A stretch of 64,000 nucleotides of DNA from Candidatus Gottesmanbacteria bacterium (GTDB lineage Bacteria > Patescibacteria > Microgenomatia > 2-02-FULL-39-11). Made by a program: the position numbers and the translations under genes. Within the stretch, counting starts at the first letter, position 1. The number at the start of each line of letters is the position of its first letter. The DNA lies in NCBI GenBank assembly GCA_016186795.1, contig JACPKY010000002.1:135814-199813 (forward strand), given 5' to 3'. This document shows, piece by piece, positions 16,954-26,377 of this stretch. The notes under the pieces were generated by a model. It was not told where the DNA came from and ran no database searches. It saw only the letters and a program-made list of their open reading frames with translations.

Positions 16954-18153
16954 TTATTTCGGTTGTAGTTTTAAAAACGTGTGTTTTCCAACTCGTAAGT
17001 GATACGTGTGTTTCGGATTGAGAGGAGTAAGGATGTCGATACATTTTTCTCCATCTATTTCAACTGCACCTTCTCGAATGAGAGTTTTTGCGTGACTTCT
17101 ACTTTTAACAAGCCCACTTGAAACGAGAACTTCAAAGAGTGGCAGTTCGCCTTTCTGGGGAAATGGAAAGGAAGGTATTTGAGTTGGTTGCTTTTTTCCC
17201 TGAAAGAGAGCCTCGAATTGTTTTTGTGCCTCAATTGCCCTTTTTTCATCGTGTAGCATGGTAATGAGAGTTTTTGCTAATAGTTTCTTGTAGGTCATAG
17301 GGTTTTCGCCAGTCAGGAGTGCTTTTTTGTACCTTTCAATCGTGGGAAGAGGAGTTGAAGTGATAAACGTAAAACATGGCAAGATGACATCGTCTGGTAA
17401 ATTCATAATCATGCCAAATAATTCAGATGGTTTAGAAGTTAGTGCAATAATGTTTCCTTCCGTCTTTCCAATTTTTCTACCAGTTGAGTCAGATAGGAGT
17501 GGGAGCGTTAATACAAATTTTTCTTTCTTGCGCATCATTCCAACGAGAGTTCTTCCGGTAAGCATATTAAATGTTTGATCAGACCCACCAATTTCTAGGT
17601 CAACGTTCATAGCAACAGAATCGTATCCTTGGAGAATAGGATAAATGAACTCCCGAAGATTAATCGGTCTTTTTTCTTTCAATCGACGCTGGAATATATC
17701 CCGTTCGATAAGTTGCTGCACAGAAAATTTTCCAAAGAGATCCAAAATATCGATGAGCGTAAGTTTGTTGAGCCAATCTCCATTAAAAAGTACTTCAGCG
17801 GGGTTTTTTCCCTCAAATTGCACAACGCGCTTTGCTTGTAAGACGTAATCGCGGGCATTTACTCGAAGTTCGTCTCTTGTAAAAAACTTTTCACGACCTT
17901 TCGTTTTTCCAGAAGGATCACCTGCCTGACCGGTTCCATCTCCAATGAGGAAAATCACTTTGTGGCCAAGAAGTTGAAATTGTCTAAGTTTCATTAGTCC
18001 CACAAGGTGGCCGATATGGAGTTGAGTTCCAGTTGGGTCAAAGCCCTGGTAGAGGCGAAGTTTTTTTCCCGACCGGAGAACTTTTTCAAAAGCACTTCTT
18101 GAAGGATAGATTTTTTCAACGCCACGGCTTAGAACTTCAGCGATTTTATCCAT
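16954..18153 (-). CDS. tyrS: Tyrosyl-tRNA synthetase
   Basis: A 399-aa class I synthetase. The HIGH motif is in DPTGTQLHIGHLVGLMKL, the KMSKS-equivalent is GRKIGKTEGN, and IYPILQGYDSVAMNVDLEIGGSDQTFNM is TyrRS-specific. The C-terminal S4 domain (SSGLVKSRSHAKTLIREGAVEIDGEK) binds tRNA. It heads the tyrS-recG-nusB-rnc-trmD gene run, with a leaderless-type promoter. Confidence 0.97.
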   Translation of the reverse strand: MDKIAEVLSRGVEKIYPSRSAFEKVLRSGKKLRLYQGFDPTGTQLHIGHLVGLMKLRQFQLLGHKVIFLIGDGTGQAGDPSGKTKGREKFFTRDELRVNARDYVLQAKRVVQFEGKNPAEVLFNGDWLNKLTLIDILDLFGKFSVQQLIERDIFQRRLKEKRPINLREFIYPILQGYDSVAMNVDLEIGGSDQTFNMLTGRTLVGMMRKKEKFVLTLPLLSDSTGRKIGKTEGNIIALTSKPSELFGMIMNLPDDVILPCFTFITSTPLPTIERYKKALLTGENPMTYKKLLAKTLITMLHDEKRAIEAQKQFEALFQGKKQPTQIPSFPFPQKGELPLFEVLVSSGLVKSRSHAKTLIREGAVEIDGEKCIDILTPLNPKHTYHLRVGKHTFLKLQPK

Positions 18154-18160
18154 ATTTGTT

Positions 18161-18189
18161 ATCTTAGCAGGAGGGACAAAAATTTACAA
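18161..18189 (-). promoter_or_regulatory. Promoter of tyrS, leaderless layout
   Basis: On the minus strand, TTGTAA (18189-18184), a 17-nt spacer and TAAGAT (18166-18161) with extended -10 TGC. The tyrS ATG begins 7 nt after the -10, predicting transcription from the start codon. Confidence 0.65.
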
Positions 18190-18212
18190 TTAGACGGAAG
18201 GGATAGGATTTC

Positions 18213-18241
18213 TTGCGGGGCGAAACCATACTTGGTACACT
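18213..18241 (+). promoter_or_regulatory. Promoter of the PBP gene, leaderless layout
   Basis: TTGCGG (18213-18218), a 17-nt spacer and TACACT (18236-18241) with extended -10 TGG. The ATG at 18249 begins 7 nt after the -10 ends. An in-frame TTG at 18213 that could be mistaken for the start is the -35 element itself. Confidence 0.65.
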
Positions 18242-18248
18242 TACCTAT

Positions 18249-20849
18249 ATGCGGTTTCTTTCCTCCCAGAGGCAATTTTACCGTCCACGTCCCATGAGAC
18301 TTCGTATGCTCCGCCTGAAAATATTGGGCAGCCTTTCATCCGTACTGATAGTTGGTGCCGTTATCAGTATTATTGCCGTTCTCTTCTTATTTATCTGGTA
18401 CTCGCGGGATCTTCCGTCTCCTGATCAGGCGCGACGAAAAGAAGGATTTTCAACAGTTATTTTAGACAGGAACAATAAACCAATATATGATATTTTCGTC
18501 GATAAAAACAGGATTCCGGTGGTTCTTAACGATATTCCTGACTCTTTGAAAAAGGCAACAATTGCAATAGAAGATCAGGATTTCTACAAGCATCAGGGAT
18601 TTGATCCGAAGGGGATTTTTCGGGCGATCTTTCGTATTATAACGTTTCAGGGGATACAGGGAGGTTCAACCCTTACTCAACAGTTAGTGAAAAATGTTCT
18701 TCTGAGTTCCGAAAGATCTCTTCCTCGTAAAATTAAGGAGTTCATTTTAGCTGTTCAGATTGAGCGCAAATATTCAAAAGATGAAATTCTTCAGATGTAT
18801 TTGAATGAAGCACCCTATGGAGGTACATATTGGGGGATTGAATCTGCTTCTCAGGGATATTTTGGAAAGCATACAAAGGATCTAACTCTTCTGGAATCAG
18901 TCGTTCTTGCTGGTCTTCCCCAGCGGCCATCAGTTTATTCTCCAATTTCTGGAAAACCGAATGCGTTTATTTCCAGGTCAGAAGAAGTACTTCGCCGAAT
19001 GCGAGAAGATGAATATATAACGCAAGCGGAAGAATTAGAATTGAAACGGCAGTTGCCGCAGCTGAAAATTGCATCTACTTCATCAGTTGCCCGCGCATAC
19101 CACTTTGTAGAGTATGTCAAAAAGCAGCTTATTGAACGGTTTGGGGAAAGTGCTGTAGAAAAAGGTGGTTTTCGTGTCAGGACAACACTTGATGCTGCCC
19201 TCCAAGCGCAGGTTGAAACTATTGTGAAGGAAGAAATCGATAAATTGCAGGGTCTGAAGGTTTCAAACGGAGCAGCGATTGTTATTAGTCCTCAGACGGG
19301 AGAGATTCTTTCCTATGTTGGAAGCCGTGAATATGAATCAGAAGATGAAAATTTTCAAGGGAAATTTGATGTTGTGAGTATGGGACTTCGCCAGCCTGGA
19401 AGTGCATTAAAGCCTATTACGTATGCAGCTGCCTTTACGAAAGGATATACTCCTTCAACGCTCATCATGGATGTAGAGACACACTTCCCCGGAGGAGTTG
19501 GGTCTTCCGACTATATTCCGAAAAACTACGACAATAAATTTCGCGGACCAGTACAAGTCAGGTATGCTCTTTCCAATTCCATCAATGTTCCAGCTGTAAA
19601 AATGACTGCACTTGTTGGCGTGAAAGATATTCTAGAACTTTCATATGCGATGGGTCTTTCAACGCTTTCTCCAAGTGATGATAATGTCAAGCGGTTTGGG
19701 CTTTCTTTGACGCTCGGAGGAGGTGAAGTGAAACTGATTGATCTTGCTTCCGCATATGGGGTTTTTGCAACAGGTGGGATACGAAACGATTTGTACTCAA
19801 TTCTTTCCGTGACCGATGGGTCAGGCAAAACACTTTACGAACATAAAAGTGTTTCGGGGAAACGTGTCATACCTTCTGACGTCTCGTTTTTGATTTCTGA
19901 TATTCTTTCCGATAACGAAGCCAGAAAAGATGTTTTTGGAACTCGGAGTTACTTATACATACCAGGAAGAACTGTTGCCGTAAAAACCGGAACGACCGAT
20001 GATAAGAAAGATAACTGGACAGTTGGTTTTACTCCCGCAATTGTTGCAGCGGTCTGGGTGGGAAATAATGATAATACACCTATGGATTCAAAACTTGCCT
20101 CTGGTGTAACTGGAGCCTCTCCAATTTGGAACAGGATCATGAAAGAAGCACTTCGGAAAGTGGATGACGAACCGTTTGAAAAACCAGGGAATGTTGAAAA
20201 CGTGACTATTGATGCGTTTGGCGGAGGACTTCCGCATGAGGGAAAATCTACACGATCAGAATATTTTATTAAAGGAACAGAGCCGACCTCGATATCATCA
20301 GTGTATAAAAAGATTAAACTATCCAAATCTGATAACAACAAACTTGCGAATGCGGTAGAGATAGCGACTGGTTCTTTTGATGAGAAAGAGTTTATTGTTT
20401 TTGCAGAAAGTGATCCCACGTCAGGAACTGATGGGAAAAATCGTTGGCAGGAGGGAATAGATGCTTGGGTGGAAAAGCAAGGAGATTCTCTTTATCACCC
20501 CCCGAAAGATACAGCTTCAACAGACGAGAATAATGTAGTGGTAAAAATTAAAAGCCCTGCCAATCAGACCCAAGTGGATACGAATGACTTTGAGATAATT
20601 GCCGAGGCCAAGGCACTTCGGGATATCAAAAAGATTGAGTTATATGATAATGGGAATCTCAAGAAATCATGGAACAATAATTCAATCGTTGAGTCGTTTC
20701 ATTTTGACACAGGAGTCCATACTATAAAGGTAAAAGCCTACGACGAGAAAGGAAATACCGGGGAGACTGAGATTACTATTGGCGTAAAAACTTCACCTGT
20801 TGTGGCGACTTCAACTCCGGTTCCTCCCTCCCCTTCTGCCACACCGTGA
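18249..20849 (+). CDS. mrcA: Class A penicillin-binding protein (PBP1A family)
   Basis: 866 aa from the ATG at 18249. A basic cytoplasmic tail and one transmembrane helix precede the GT51 transglycosylase domain (IAIEDQDFYKHQGFDPKGI, GGSTLTQQLVKN). The transpeptidase domain has the SxxK in GSALKPITY, the SxN in ALSNSINVP and the KTG box in VAVKTGTTDD. A C-terminal Ig-like region (IKSPANQTQVDTNDFEIIAEAKALRDIKKIELYDNG) and a P/S/T tail follow. It polymerises and cross-links peptidoglycan. It is divergent from tyrS. Confidence 0.95.
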   Translation: MRFLSSQRQFYRPRPMRLRMLRLKILGSLSSVLIVGAVISIIAVLFLFIWYSRDLPSPDQARRKEGFSTVILDRNNKPIYDIFVDKNRIPVVLNDIPDSLKKATIAIEDQDFYKHQGFDPKGIFRAIFRIITFQGIQGGSTLTQQLVKNVLLSSERSLPRKIKEFILAVQIERKYSKDEILQMYLNEAPYGGTYWGIESASQGYFGKHTKDLTLLESVVLAGLPQRPSVYSPISGKPNAFISRSEEVLRRMREDEYITQAEELELKRQLPQLKIASTSSVARAYHFVEYVKKQLIERFGESAVEKGGFRVRTTLDAALQAQVETIVKEEIDKLQGLKVSNGAAIVISPQTGEILSYVGSREYESEDENFQGKFDVVSMGLRQPGSALKPITYAAAFTKGYTPSTLIMDVETHFPGGVGSSDYIPKNYDNKFRGPVQVRYALSNSINVPAVKMTALVGVKDILELSYAMGLSTLSPSDDNVKRFGLSLTLGGGEVKLIDLASAYGVFATGGIRNDLYSILSVTDGSGKTLYEHKSVSGKRVIPSDVSFLISDILSDNEARKDVFGTRSYLYIPGRTVAVKTGTTDDKKDNWTVGFTPAIVAAVWVGNNDNTPMDSKLASGVTGASPIWNRIMKEALRKVDDEPFEKPGNVENVTIDAFGGGLPHEGKSTRSEYFIKGTEPTSISSVYKKIKLSKSDNNKLANAVEIATGSFDEKEFIVFAESDPTSGTDGKNRWQEGIDAWVEKQGDSLYHPPKDTASTDENNVVVKIKSPANQTQVDTNDFEIIAEAKALRDIKKIELYDNGNLKKSWNNNSIVESFHFDTGVHTIKVKAYDEKGNTGETEITIGVKTSPVVATSTPVPPSPSATP

Positions 20850-20856
20850 TTCCTTC

Positions 20857-22884
20857 TTAGGATTTGAAATGCATTTGATACTTCGATTCAAGAAGTCTGA
20901 TAATTTTATTTCGGATTGGAAGCACATCTTTACTTGATAGGTTTTTTGATTCATGTTGGTAGACGATTTGGAATGTTAAGGACTGTTCATTATACATATC
21001 AAGCAGTGTAACATCTTTAATGATCGCATCGATTGAGGATACATCCTTCAAAATGGAACCAAGTTCGAAAAGCAGATCTCCAGATTTTAGAACCGTAATA
21101 TTTTCAACGATCGATGGGTACATGGGGATTGGATTGTAGGATTTGGTTGGGTGAGAGAGTTTGACAACAGTTTCGAAATAAATTTCTGCTATTTGAAGCG
21201 ATTCAGGAATAAGAAAGGATTGGGCAATATTTGGATGAATAGTTCCAAAAAATGCAATATTTTCTTTTGGATTTTTTGTCACAAATTGCCCTGATTGATG
21301 GGGGTGGAAAAATGGTTGCATTGAGCGAATTGAGACTTCCAGATCGGAAAGGCCAAGCTCCTCCAAAAGTGCACTCAAAACGCCTTTGAAGGCACGAAAA
21401 GAAAGAGAAGAAATAAGAGTTAAGTAAAGCGATTCTGAAGGCAGTTGGGTTCCGTGCGTTCTCGTATATACATTCGCAAGTTCAAAAAGCGATACATTTT
21501 CTCTTGCATGCATATTTTTTCCATAAAGAGAGAAAAGTGACGGAAATACACTCCTGCGCATATATTCAGTGTCTTCGGTCAATGGGTTTGCAATCCGTAA
21601 GTGATCGGATATATTCAGTCCTGCCTTTTCAAGAAGTGTTTTCGAAATAAATGAATAGGAGTATGTTTCAGTAAAACCCAAAAATTTTAACATCGTTTTC
21701 GCTTTCTCCTCTAGATCAAAATTGACACTTTTTTGAGCTTCTGGGAGTGGAATTTTTCCCTCCATGAGTTTTCCGGGTAGATTATGATAGCCATATATTC
21801 TTGCAACCTCCTCAACAATATCTTCTGGTATGGTTACGTCAAATTGACGAAATGATGGTGGAATAACAGTGAGATTTTTTCCATTATTCACTTCCACATT
21901 GAAATGGAGTGATTGTAGGATTGCTATAATTTCCTTTAAAGAAACGGCTATTCCGAGTCGACTGGCAATAAACGATTCAGAAATGTTTATTGGGTGTGGC
22001 TTCGAAGGATGAGGATAGATATCGATAAGAGTGCTTGCCAGCTTCGCAGACGTTTCTTTGTCAAGAAGGGTAGCACCATATTCAAGTGCCACTTTTGCAA
22101 GTTCAGGATCAGGGCGTTTTTCATTAAGAGTCGCTGCATATGTTCGGAGTGATAGTCGCATTGAAGTTCTCCGGATATTGCTCGGATTATTTGATTCGAT
22201 GAAGAAAATTACCCTCTTCGTTTTTTCTGTTACCACACTATTTTCAGTACCCATTATCCCGGGAAGATCAATAATTTGGCCAGTTCCATCATCAATGACG
22301 ACGTCTACATCAGTGAGAGTGCAGACTTTCCCATCAAGGGTTGTTAGTGTTTCTCCATTTTTTGCAAAGCGAAGTATAAGCGTGTGTGTTTTAATGCGGT
22401 CGTAATCGAATACATGACATGGATGCCCCAGTTCTAGCATGATATAATTGGTGATATCAACGACATTATTCAGAGATCGAATTCCTGAATATTTGAGTCG
22501 CTGGGTAATTTTTTCTGAAGATTTGGAAACAACGATACCGTCTAAAACAACGGCAAGAAGTCTATCGCATAATTTCTGTGGGTCTTTTATCGAAAGAGGG
22601 AGTGAAACATTTTGGTTTTGCATAATACCTTTCGGCAATGGTCGCAAGATTGCTTTTTTCCCAAACCGCGGAAGAATAGCAGCTGCTTCGCGGGCAATTC
22701 CGTAGACACTTGCGCTGTCAACTCTATTTGAAGTGATTTCAATATCGTATACGAACTCATTCCCTTCTTTGGAAATTCGTTCAACTGACGGACCACACAA
22801 TGAAAGGTAGTCTTTTATTTCTTGGGGTTTTGCATCAGTTTCAATATATTCTGTAAGCCATGAGTGAGGTATACGTATGTTCAT
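20857..22884 (-). CDS. pheT: Phenylalanyl-tRNA synthetase beta subunit, short form
   Basis: 675 aa, shorter than the usual ~800. It begins MNIRIPHSWLTEYI and passes directly from that leader to VYDIEITSNRVDSASVYGIAREAAAI, so the inserted N-terminal EMAP/tRNA-binding domain present in most bacterial PheT is absent. B3/4, B5 (VTIPEDIVEEVARIYGYHNLP) and the C-terminal anticodon-binding FDX-ACB domain (YPSIVENITVL) are present. It is the second subunit of the alpha2-beta2 enzyme and lies 6 nt after pheS. Confidence 0.95.
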   Translation of the reverse strand: MNIRIPHSWLTEYIETDAKPQEIKDYLSLCGPSVERISKEGNEFVYDIEITSNRVDSASVYGIAREAAAILPRFGKKAILRPLPKGIMQNQNVSLPLSIKDPQKLCDRLLAVVLDGIVVSKSSEKITQRLKYSGIRSLNNVVDITNYIMLELGHPCHVFDYDRIKTHTLILRFAKNGETLTTLDGKVCTLTDVDVVIDDGTGQIIDLPGIMGTENSVVTEKTKRVIFFIESNNPSNIRRTSMRLSLRTYAATLNEKRPDPELAKVALEYGATLLDKETSAKLASTLIDIYPHPSKPHPINISESFIASRLGIAVSLKEIIAILQSLHFNVEVNNGKNLTVIPPSFRQFDVTIPEDIVEEVARIYGYHNLPGKLMEGKIPLPEAQKSVNFDLEEKAKTMLKFLGFTETYSYSFISKTLLEKAGLNISDHLRIANPLTEDTEYMRRSVFPSLFSLYGKNMHARENVSLFELANVYTRTHGTQLPSESLYLTLISSLSFRAFKGVLSALLEELGLSDLEVSIRSMQPFFHPHQSGQFVTKNPKENIAFFGTIHPNIAQSFLIPESLQIAEIYFETVVKLSHPTKSYNPIPMYPSIVENITVLKSGDLLFELGSILKDVSSIDAIIKDVTLLDMYNEQSLTFQIVYQHESKNLSSKDVLPIRNKIIRLLESKYQMHFKS

Positions 22885-22890
22885 ACGAGA

Positions 22891-23922
22891 TTAAAACTGC
22901 TCCAGAAATCGAATATCGTTTGCGTAGAGAATCCGAAGGTCGTCAATTTGAATTCCAGCCTTCATCATATACGTTCTTTCAATTCCCCAACCGAATGCAT
23001 ATCCTGTATAAAGAGTAGGATCAATTTTGCCGGCTGCAAGAACGTTGGGGTGTACCATGCCGGAACCTCCCAGTTCAAGCCAGCCCTCTTTGCATAGCCT
23101 ACAACCATTTCCTCCACACATATCACAGGTAATATCGACTTCAAACGAAGGTTCAGTAAATTGGAAATGAAATGGTCTCAAACGAATTTTTCTCTTGGGG
23201 CCGAAAAATTCTCGTGCGAAGTACTCAAAAGTTCCTTTGAGGTGAGTCACATTAATTCCTCGATCGATGACCAATCCTTCAAATTGATGAAACATTGGAG
23301 TGTGAGAGATGTCCCAGTTTGGGCGATAGCATTTTGCTATATTGATCATTCGTATTGGGGGAATTCCTCGCATTCGTTCCATTTCTCGTACTTGTCCAGA
23401 AGAGGTATGTGGAGAAAGAACAAGTCTCCCAAGCTTTCCAAATGGTGGAGCATCTATAAAAAATGTTTCAAAATCATCTCTTGCAGGATGATTTACAGGC
23501 ATATTTAAACTTTCGAAGGCATACCATTCTCTATCAATTTCAGGGTATCTCACACGGGTAAAACCAATACGTTCAAAAATTTTTGCTATTTCAGAAATTG
23601 CGAGGGTAGTGATATGGAGATGTCCCAGGGGTGGAGTGATAGCTGGAATGGTAACATCAATTTTATTTTTTATCGATGTTTCCATAAGTTCTTTTTTTCG
23701 TTTATCAAAAGAATCATCAATTGTCTGTTTTACTTTATTTACGAGTAATCCAATCGTTTTCTTTTTATCTTTGGGAATTTCTTGAATGCGCTTTGCAGTT
23801 TGAGCAAATCTACCACTTTTTCCAAAAACGGAAAGATAAAGAGCTGTAAGCTCTTGTGAAGTTTTTACAGCTTTAAGTTTCTTGTGTGTGTCTTCTTGAA
23901 TATTTAGTAAATCCTTTTCCAT
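22891..23922 (-). CDS. pheS: Phenylalanyl-tRNA synthetase alpha subunit
   Basis: 343 aa from MEKDLLNIQEDTHKK; upstream in-frame codons would place the start inside the promoter. Class II motifs are visible: HPARDDFETFFI (motif 1 region), YRPNWDISHTPMFHQFEGLVID (motif 2) and FGWGIERTYMMKAGIQIDDLR (motif 3). A CDMCGGNGCRLC zinc-ribbon-like insertion is present. It is transcribed from its own leaderless-type promoter just after the aromatic operon. Confidence 0.96.
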   Translation of the reverse strand: MEKDLLNIQEDTHKKLKAVKTSQELTALYLSVFGKSGRFAQTAKRIQEIPKDKKKTIGLLVNKVKQTIDDSFDKRKKELMETSIKNKIDVTIPAITPPLGHLHITTLAISEIAKIFERIGFTRVRYPEIDREWYAFESLNMPVNHPARDDFETFFIDAPPFGKLGRLVLSPHTSSGQVREMERMRGIPPIRMINIAKCYRPNWDISHTPMFHQFEGLVIDRGINVTHLKGTFEYFAREFFGPKRKIRLRPFHFQFTEPSFEVDITCDMCGGNGCRLCKEGWLELGGSGMVHPNVLAAGKIDPTLYTGYAFGWGIERTYMMKAGIQIDDLRILYANDIRFLEQF

Positions 23923-23928
23923 AGATAA

Positions 23929-23937
23929 ATTATAGCA
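23929..23937 (-). promoter_or_regulatory. Extended -10 promoter of pheST, leaderless layout
   Basis: On the minus strand, TGC-TATAAT (23937-23929) with only 6 nt before the pheS ATG. No good -35 was found, as expected for an extended -10 promoter. No leader peptide or attenuator is present here. Confidence 0.6.
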
Positions 23938-23947
23938 ACTATCATTA

Positions 23948-25225
23948 TTATAATAGGTATCGTTTATTTTTCCTCCACCACTTTTCAATTCTATCGAACG
24001 CCTCCTGAATTATTTCCCCTTTTCCGCCAAAGGAAAGCCGCAGATGGTGTTCGCCCTCTGGACCAAATCCTATTCCAGGAACCGTTACTACTCCAGCCTC
24101 ATAAAGGAGGTGTTTTGCCATTTCAATGGAAGAGATAGGAAGATGGTATCTTGGAAAGATATAATAGGTTCCTCGTGGTTTTACATACGAAAAAAGATCA
24201 GTAAGTTTATCGAGTCTGCTACAGATTAGATCACGATTTTCACGTAACCAACGGACATGCTTTTTTACGATATCTTGTGAGCCGCTTAAAGCGACAGTTG
24301 CGGCTACTTGGGATACATGAGGTGCACAGACAATAGTTGCATCGTGAATTTTAAGAATATGCATAAGAAGTTCTTTTGTGGTATGAAGGTACCCGAGTCT
24401 CCACCCCATCATGCCGTATTTTTTGGAAAGTGAACAACAGCGGATAACCCGGGGCCAAAGTCGTTTTATAGTGGCAATGTTGAAATAAACCGTATTGTCA
24501 TACAGGAGATAGTCGTAAACTTCATCGGTAATGATATAGATATTCGTGTCAAAGAGAACATCGGCAAGTTTTTCTAAATCTTTCTTCAAAAATACAGCAC
24601 CTGTTGGATTTTGCGGGTTATTTAAAACAATTGCTTTTGTTCTTTTTGTGATTACTCGTGCAATTTTGTCAACATCAAGTCGATATCCATACTTTTTGTC
24701 CTCAATCAAAGGTATCGGAACAACAATTCCTTGTGCAAGAGACACTTGTTCAGCGTTAGAAGAAAAGTAAGGGCTGGGAAGGATTACTTCCTCCCCCGGG
24801 TTGACGATTGTCAGGATTGAATAGAGAAGTCCTGCCATGCTTCCTGGAGTTATAAGTATTTCTTCCTGTGAGACCGGGAAGTCAAGGAGTTGAGTGGATA
24901 TTTTTGCAATTATTTGTCGCAAGGAAGGAAGCCCTATAAGAAGAGTGTATTTATCAATATCCGAGTTCTGGTCAAGTTGTTGTTTTACGTATTCGTGAAT
25001 GAATTTTGGTGCAGGATAAAACGGAATCCCTACACCAAGTGAAACAACTGACTTTCCTTTTTGAGCTTCCTTCGCTCCAAGATACATCATTTCCTTAATA
25101 ACAGAGACACTCGTGTTTCTGACTCGATCAGAAAGAACCGGAAGGTCTTTCGAGTCTCCGGTTGATGTGAGAACTGACCTTGAAATTCCGGAAGCAGTTT
25201 GACTGTCAGCACTTATCGTGTCCAT
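23948..25225 (-). CDS. Class I/II PLP-dependent aminotransferase (aromatic/aspartate type)
   Basis: A 425-aa protein. The fold-type I pattern is clear: VVSLGVGIPFYPAP, LNNPQNPTGAVFLKKDLEKLADV, the PLP lysine in CSLSKKYGMMGWRLGY, and the substrate-carboxylate arginine in HHLRLSFGG. As the last gene of the aromatic operon it is the natural candidate for transaminating phenylpyruvate (and hydroxyphenylpyruvate if made) to the amino acid, but aspartate or another specificity cannot be excluded from sequence. The N-terminal 35 residues are a non-conserved extension. Confidence 0.85.
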   Translation of the reverse strand: MDTISADSQTASGISRSVLTSTGDSKDLPVLSDRVRNTSVSVIKEMMYLGAKEAQKGKSVVSLGVGIPFYPAPKFIHEYVKQQLDQNSDIDKYTLLIGLPSLRQIIAKISTQLLDFPVSQEEILITPGSMAGLLYSILTIVNPGEEVILPSPYFSSNAEQVSLAQGIVVPIPLIEDKKYGYRLDVDKIARVITKRTKAIVLNNPQNPTGAVFLKKDLEKLADVLFDTNIYIITDEVYDYLLYDNTVYFNIATIKRLWPRVIRCCSLSKKYGMMGWRLGYLHTTKELLMHILKIHDATIVCAPHVSQVAATVALSGSQDIVKKHVRWLRENRDLICSRLDKLTDLFSYVKPRGTYYIFPRYHLPISSIEMAKHLLYEAGVVTVPGIGFGPEGEHHLRLSFGGKGEIIQEAFDRIEKWWRKNKRYLL

Positions 25226-25243
25226 AAGAAATGAAGCAGTGCA

Positions 25244-26377
25244 TCATTGTACCAGTTGTCTTTTGAAGCCTTCGAAGTTTCGCTTTGTCTCGTTTAAGCA
25301 GTCTCCTCCGAATTTTTCCAAGAAGCTCTCCATAAGGATAAATGCAACCATAGACTCGGATATGACTCCAGCCCTTGGCACAACGCAAATATCAGATCGT
25401 TCAATTGCAGCAGGTACTTCTTTTCTCGTTTCAATATCAATAGTTCGAAGAGGGTTTCCTAATGTTGAGATGGGTTTATGGTACACACGGCAGATAATAT
25501 CTTCTCCATTGGAAACTCCTCCTTCGATTCCACCTGCACGATTCGTCTTGCGCACAAAGTGTTCTTTTTCAAAAAATATTTCATCATGGACCAGAGAGCC
25601 GAATTTCCCGGCATTTGAAATACCCTCGCCAATTTCTACCGCCTTTACCGATGGGATACTCATAAGCGCTGCGGAAATCCGTCCGTCAAGTTTCCGGTCG
25701 TAGTGTACGAAACTTCCAAGTCCGGGAGGAACATTGTGAGCAATAATTTCTATGATTCCACCAAGCGTGTCTTTCCTTTTTGTCGCGAGAAGTATTTCTT
25801 CTTGCATTTTTTTTCGTGCCACTTCGTCAATACATCTGGTTTGCGGATCGATAGTAAAAACTTGAGCGATAGTCTCAAATGGGAAATTTCCTCGTTCTAC
25901 TTTTGCCATTCCAATTTGAATTGTATGGCTGGCAACGATGACTTTGAAGTTTGAAAGAAATACTTTTGCGATAGCGCCAACCGCTACTCGCATCACCGTT
26001 TCCCTTGCACTTGCCCGTTCCAGAACGTTCCGTACGTCCCGAAAACCATATTTCAATGCGCCGGCAAGATCTGCATGTCCAGGACGAGGAGCAGTAACTT
26101 TCGATTTGCTCATTTTTCCCTTCCAATTGGAAAAGTCTCGATTCTCAACAAAAAGAGCTATGGGACTCCCAATAGTTTTACCAAACCGCACGCCAGAAAG
26201 AATTTGCACCTCATCGGTTTCAATAGCTCCTCGTCCACCTCGGCCTGATCCTCCTTTGCGTTTCGCAAGTTCTTCCTGAATGTCTTTGGGTGATAGTTCC
26301 ATTCCGGAAGGAACGCCTTCGACAATTGCAACCTCTCCCCTTCCGTGTGATTCACCAGCTGTTAAAAATCTAATCAT
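25244..26377 (-). CDS. aroC: Chorismate synthase
   Basis: 377 aa from MIRFLTAGESHGRGEVAIVEGVPSG, the family's N-terminal signature. RPGHADLAGALKYGFRDVRNVLERASARETVMRVAVGAIAK and GIEGGVSNGEDIICRVYHKPISTL are further signatures of the FMN-binding fold. It converts EPSP to chorismate, the last common step. It overlaps aroE by 8 nt and is followed 18 nt later by the aminotransferase. Confidence 0.97.
   Translation of the reverse strand: MIRFLTAGESHGRGEVAIVEGVPSGMELSPKDIQEELAKRKGGSGRGGRGAIETDEVQILSGVRFGKTIGSPIALFVENRDFSNWKGKMSKSKVTAPRPGHADLAGALKYGFRDVRNVLERASARETVMRVAVGAIAKVFLSNFKVIVASHTIQIGMAKVERGNFPFETIAQVFTIDPQTRCIDEVARKKMQEEILLATKRKDTLGGIIEIIAHNVPPGLGSFVHYDRKLDGRISAALMSIPSVKAVEIGEGISNAGKFGSLVHDEIFFEKEHFVRKTNRAGGIEGGVSNGEDIICRVYHKPISTLGNPLRTIDIETRKEVPAAIERSDICVVPRAGVISESMVAFILMESFLEKFGGDCLNETKRNFEGFKRQLVQ

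Noticed and set aside
18213..18248. TTG start for the PBP gene at 18213
   Set aside because: The TTG is the -35 element of a good promoter and the next ATG lies 7 nt behind the -10.
22031..22705. Open frames antisense to pheT (and similar ones antisense to lepA, recG, aroB, mrcA)
   Set aside because: They are shadows of strongly supported genes, with no start signals or recognisable domains.
23923..23947. Possible Phe attenuator in front of pheST
   Set aside because: Only 25 nt separate it from the preceding gene, the promoter is leaderless, and there is no leader ORF or terminator.
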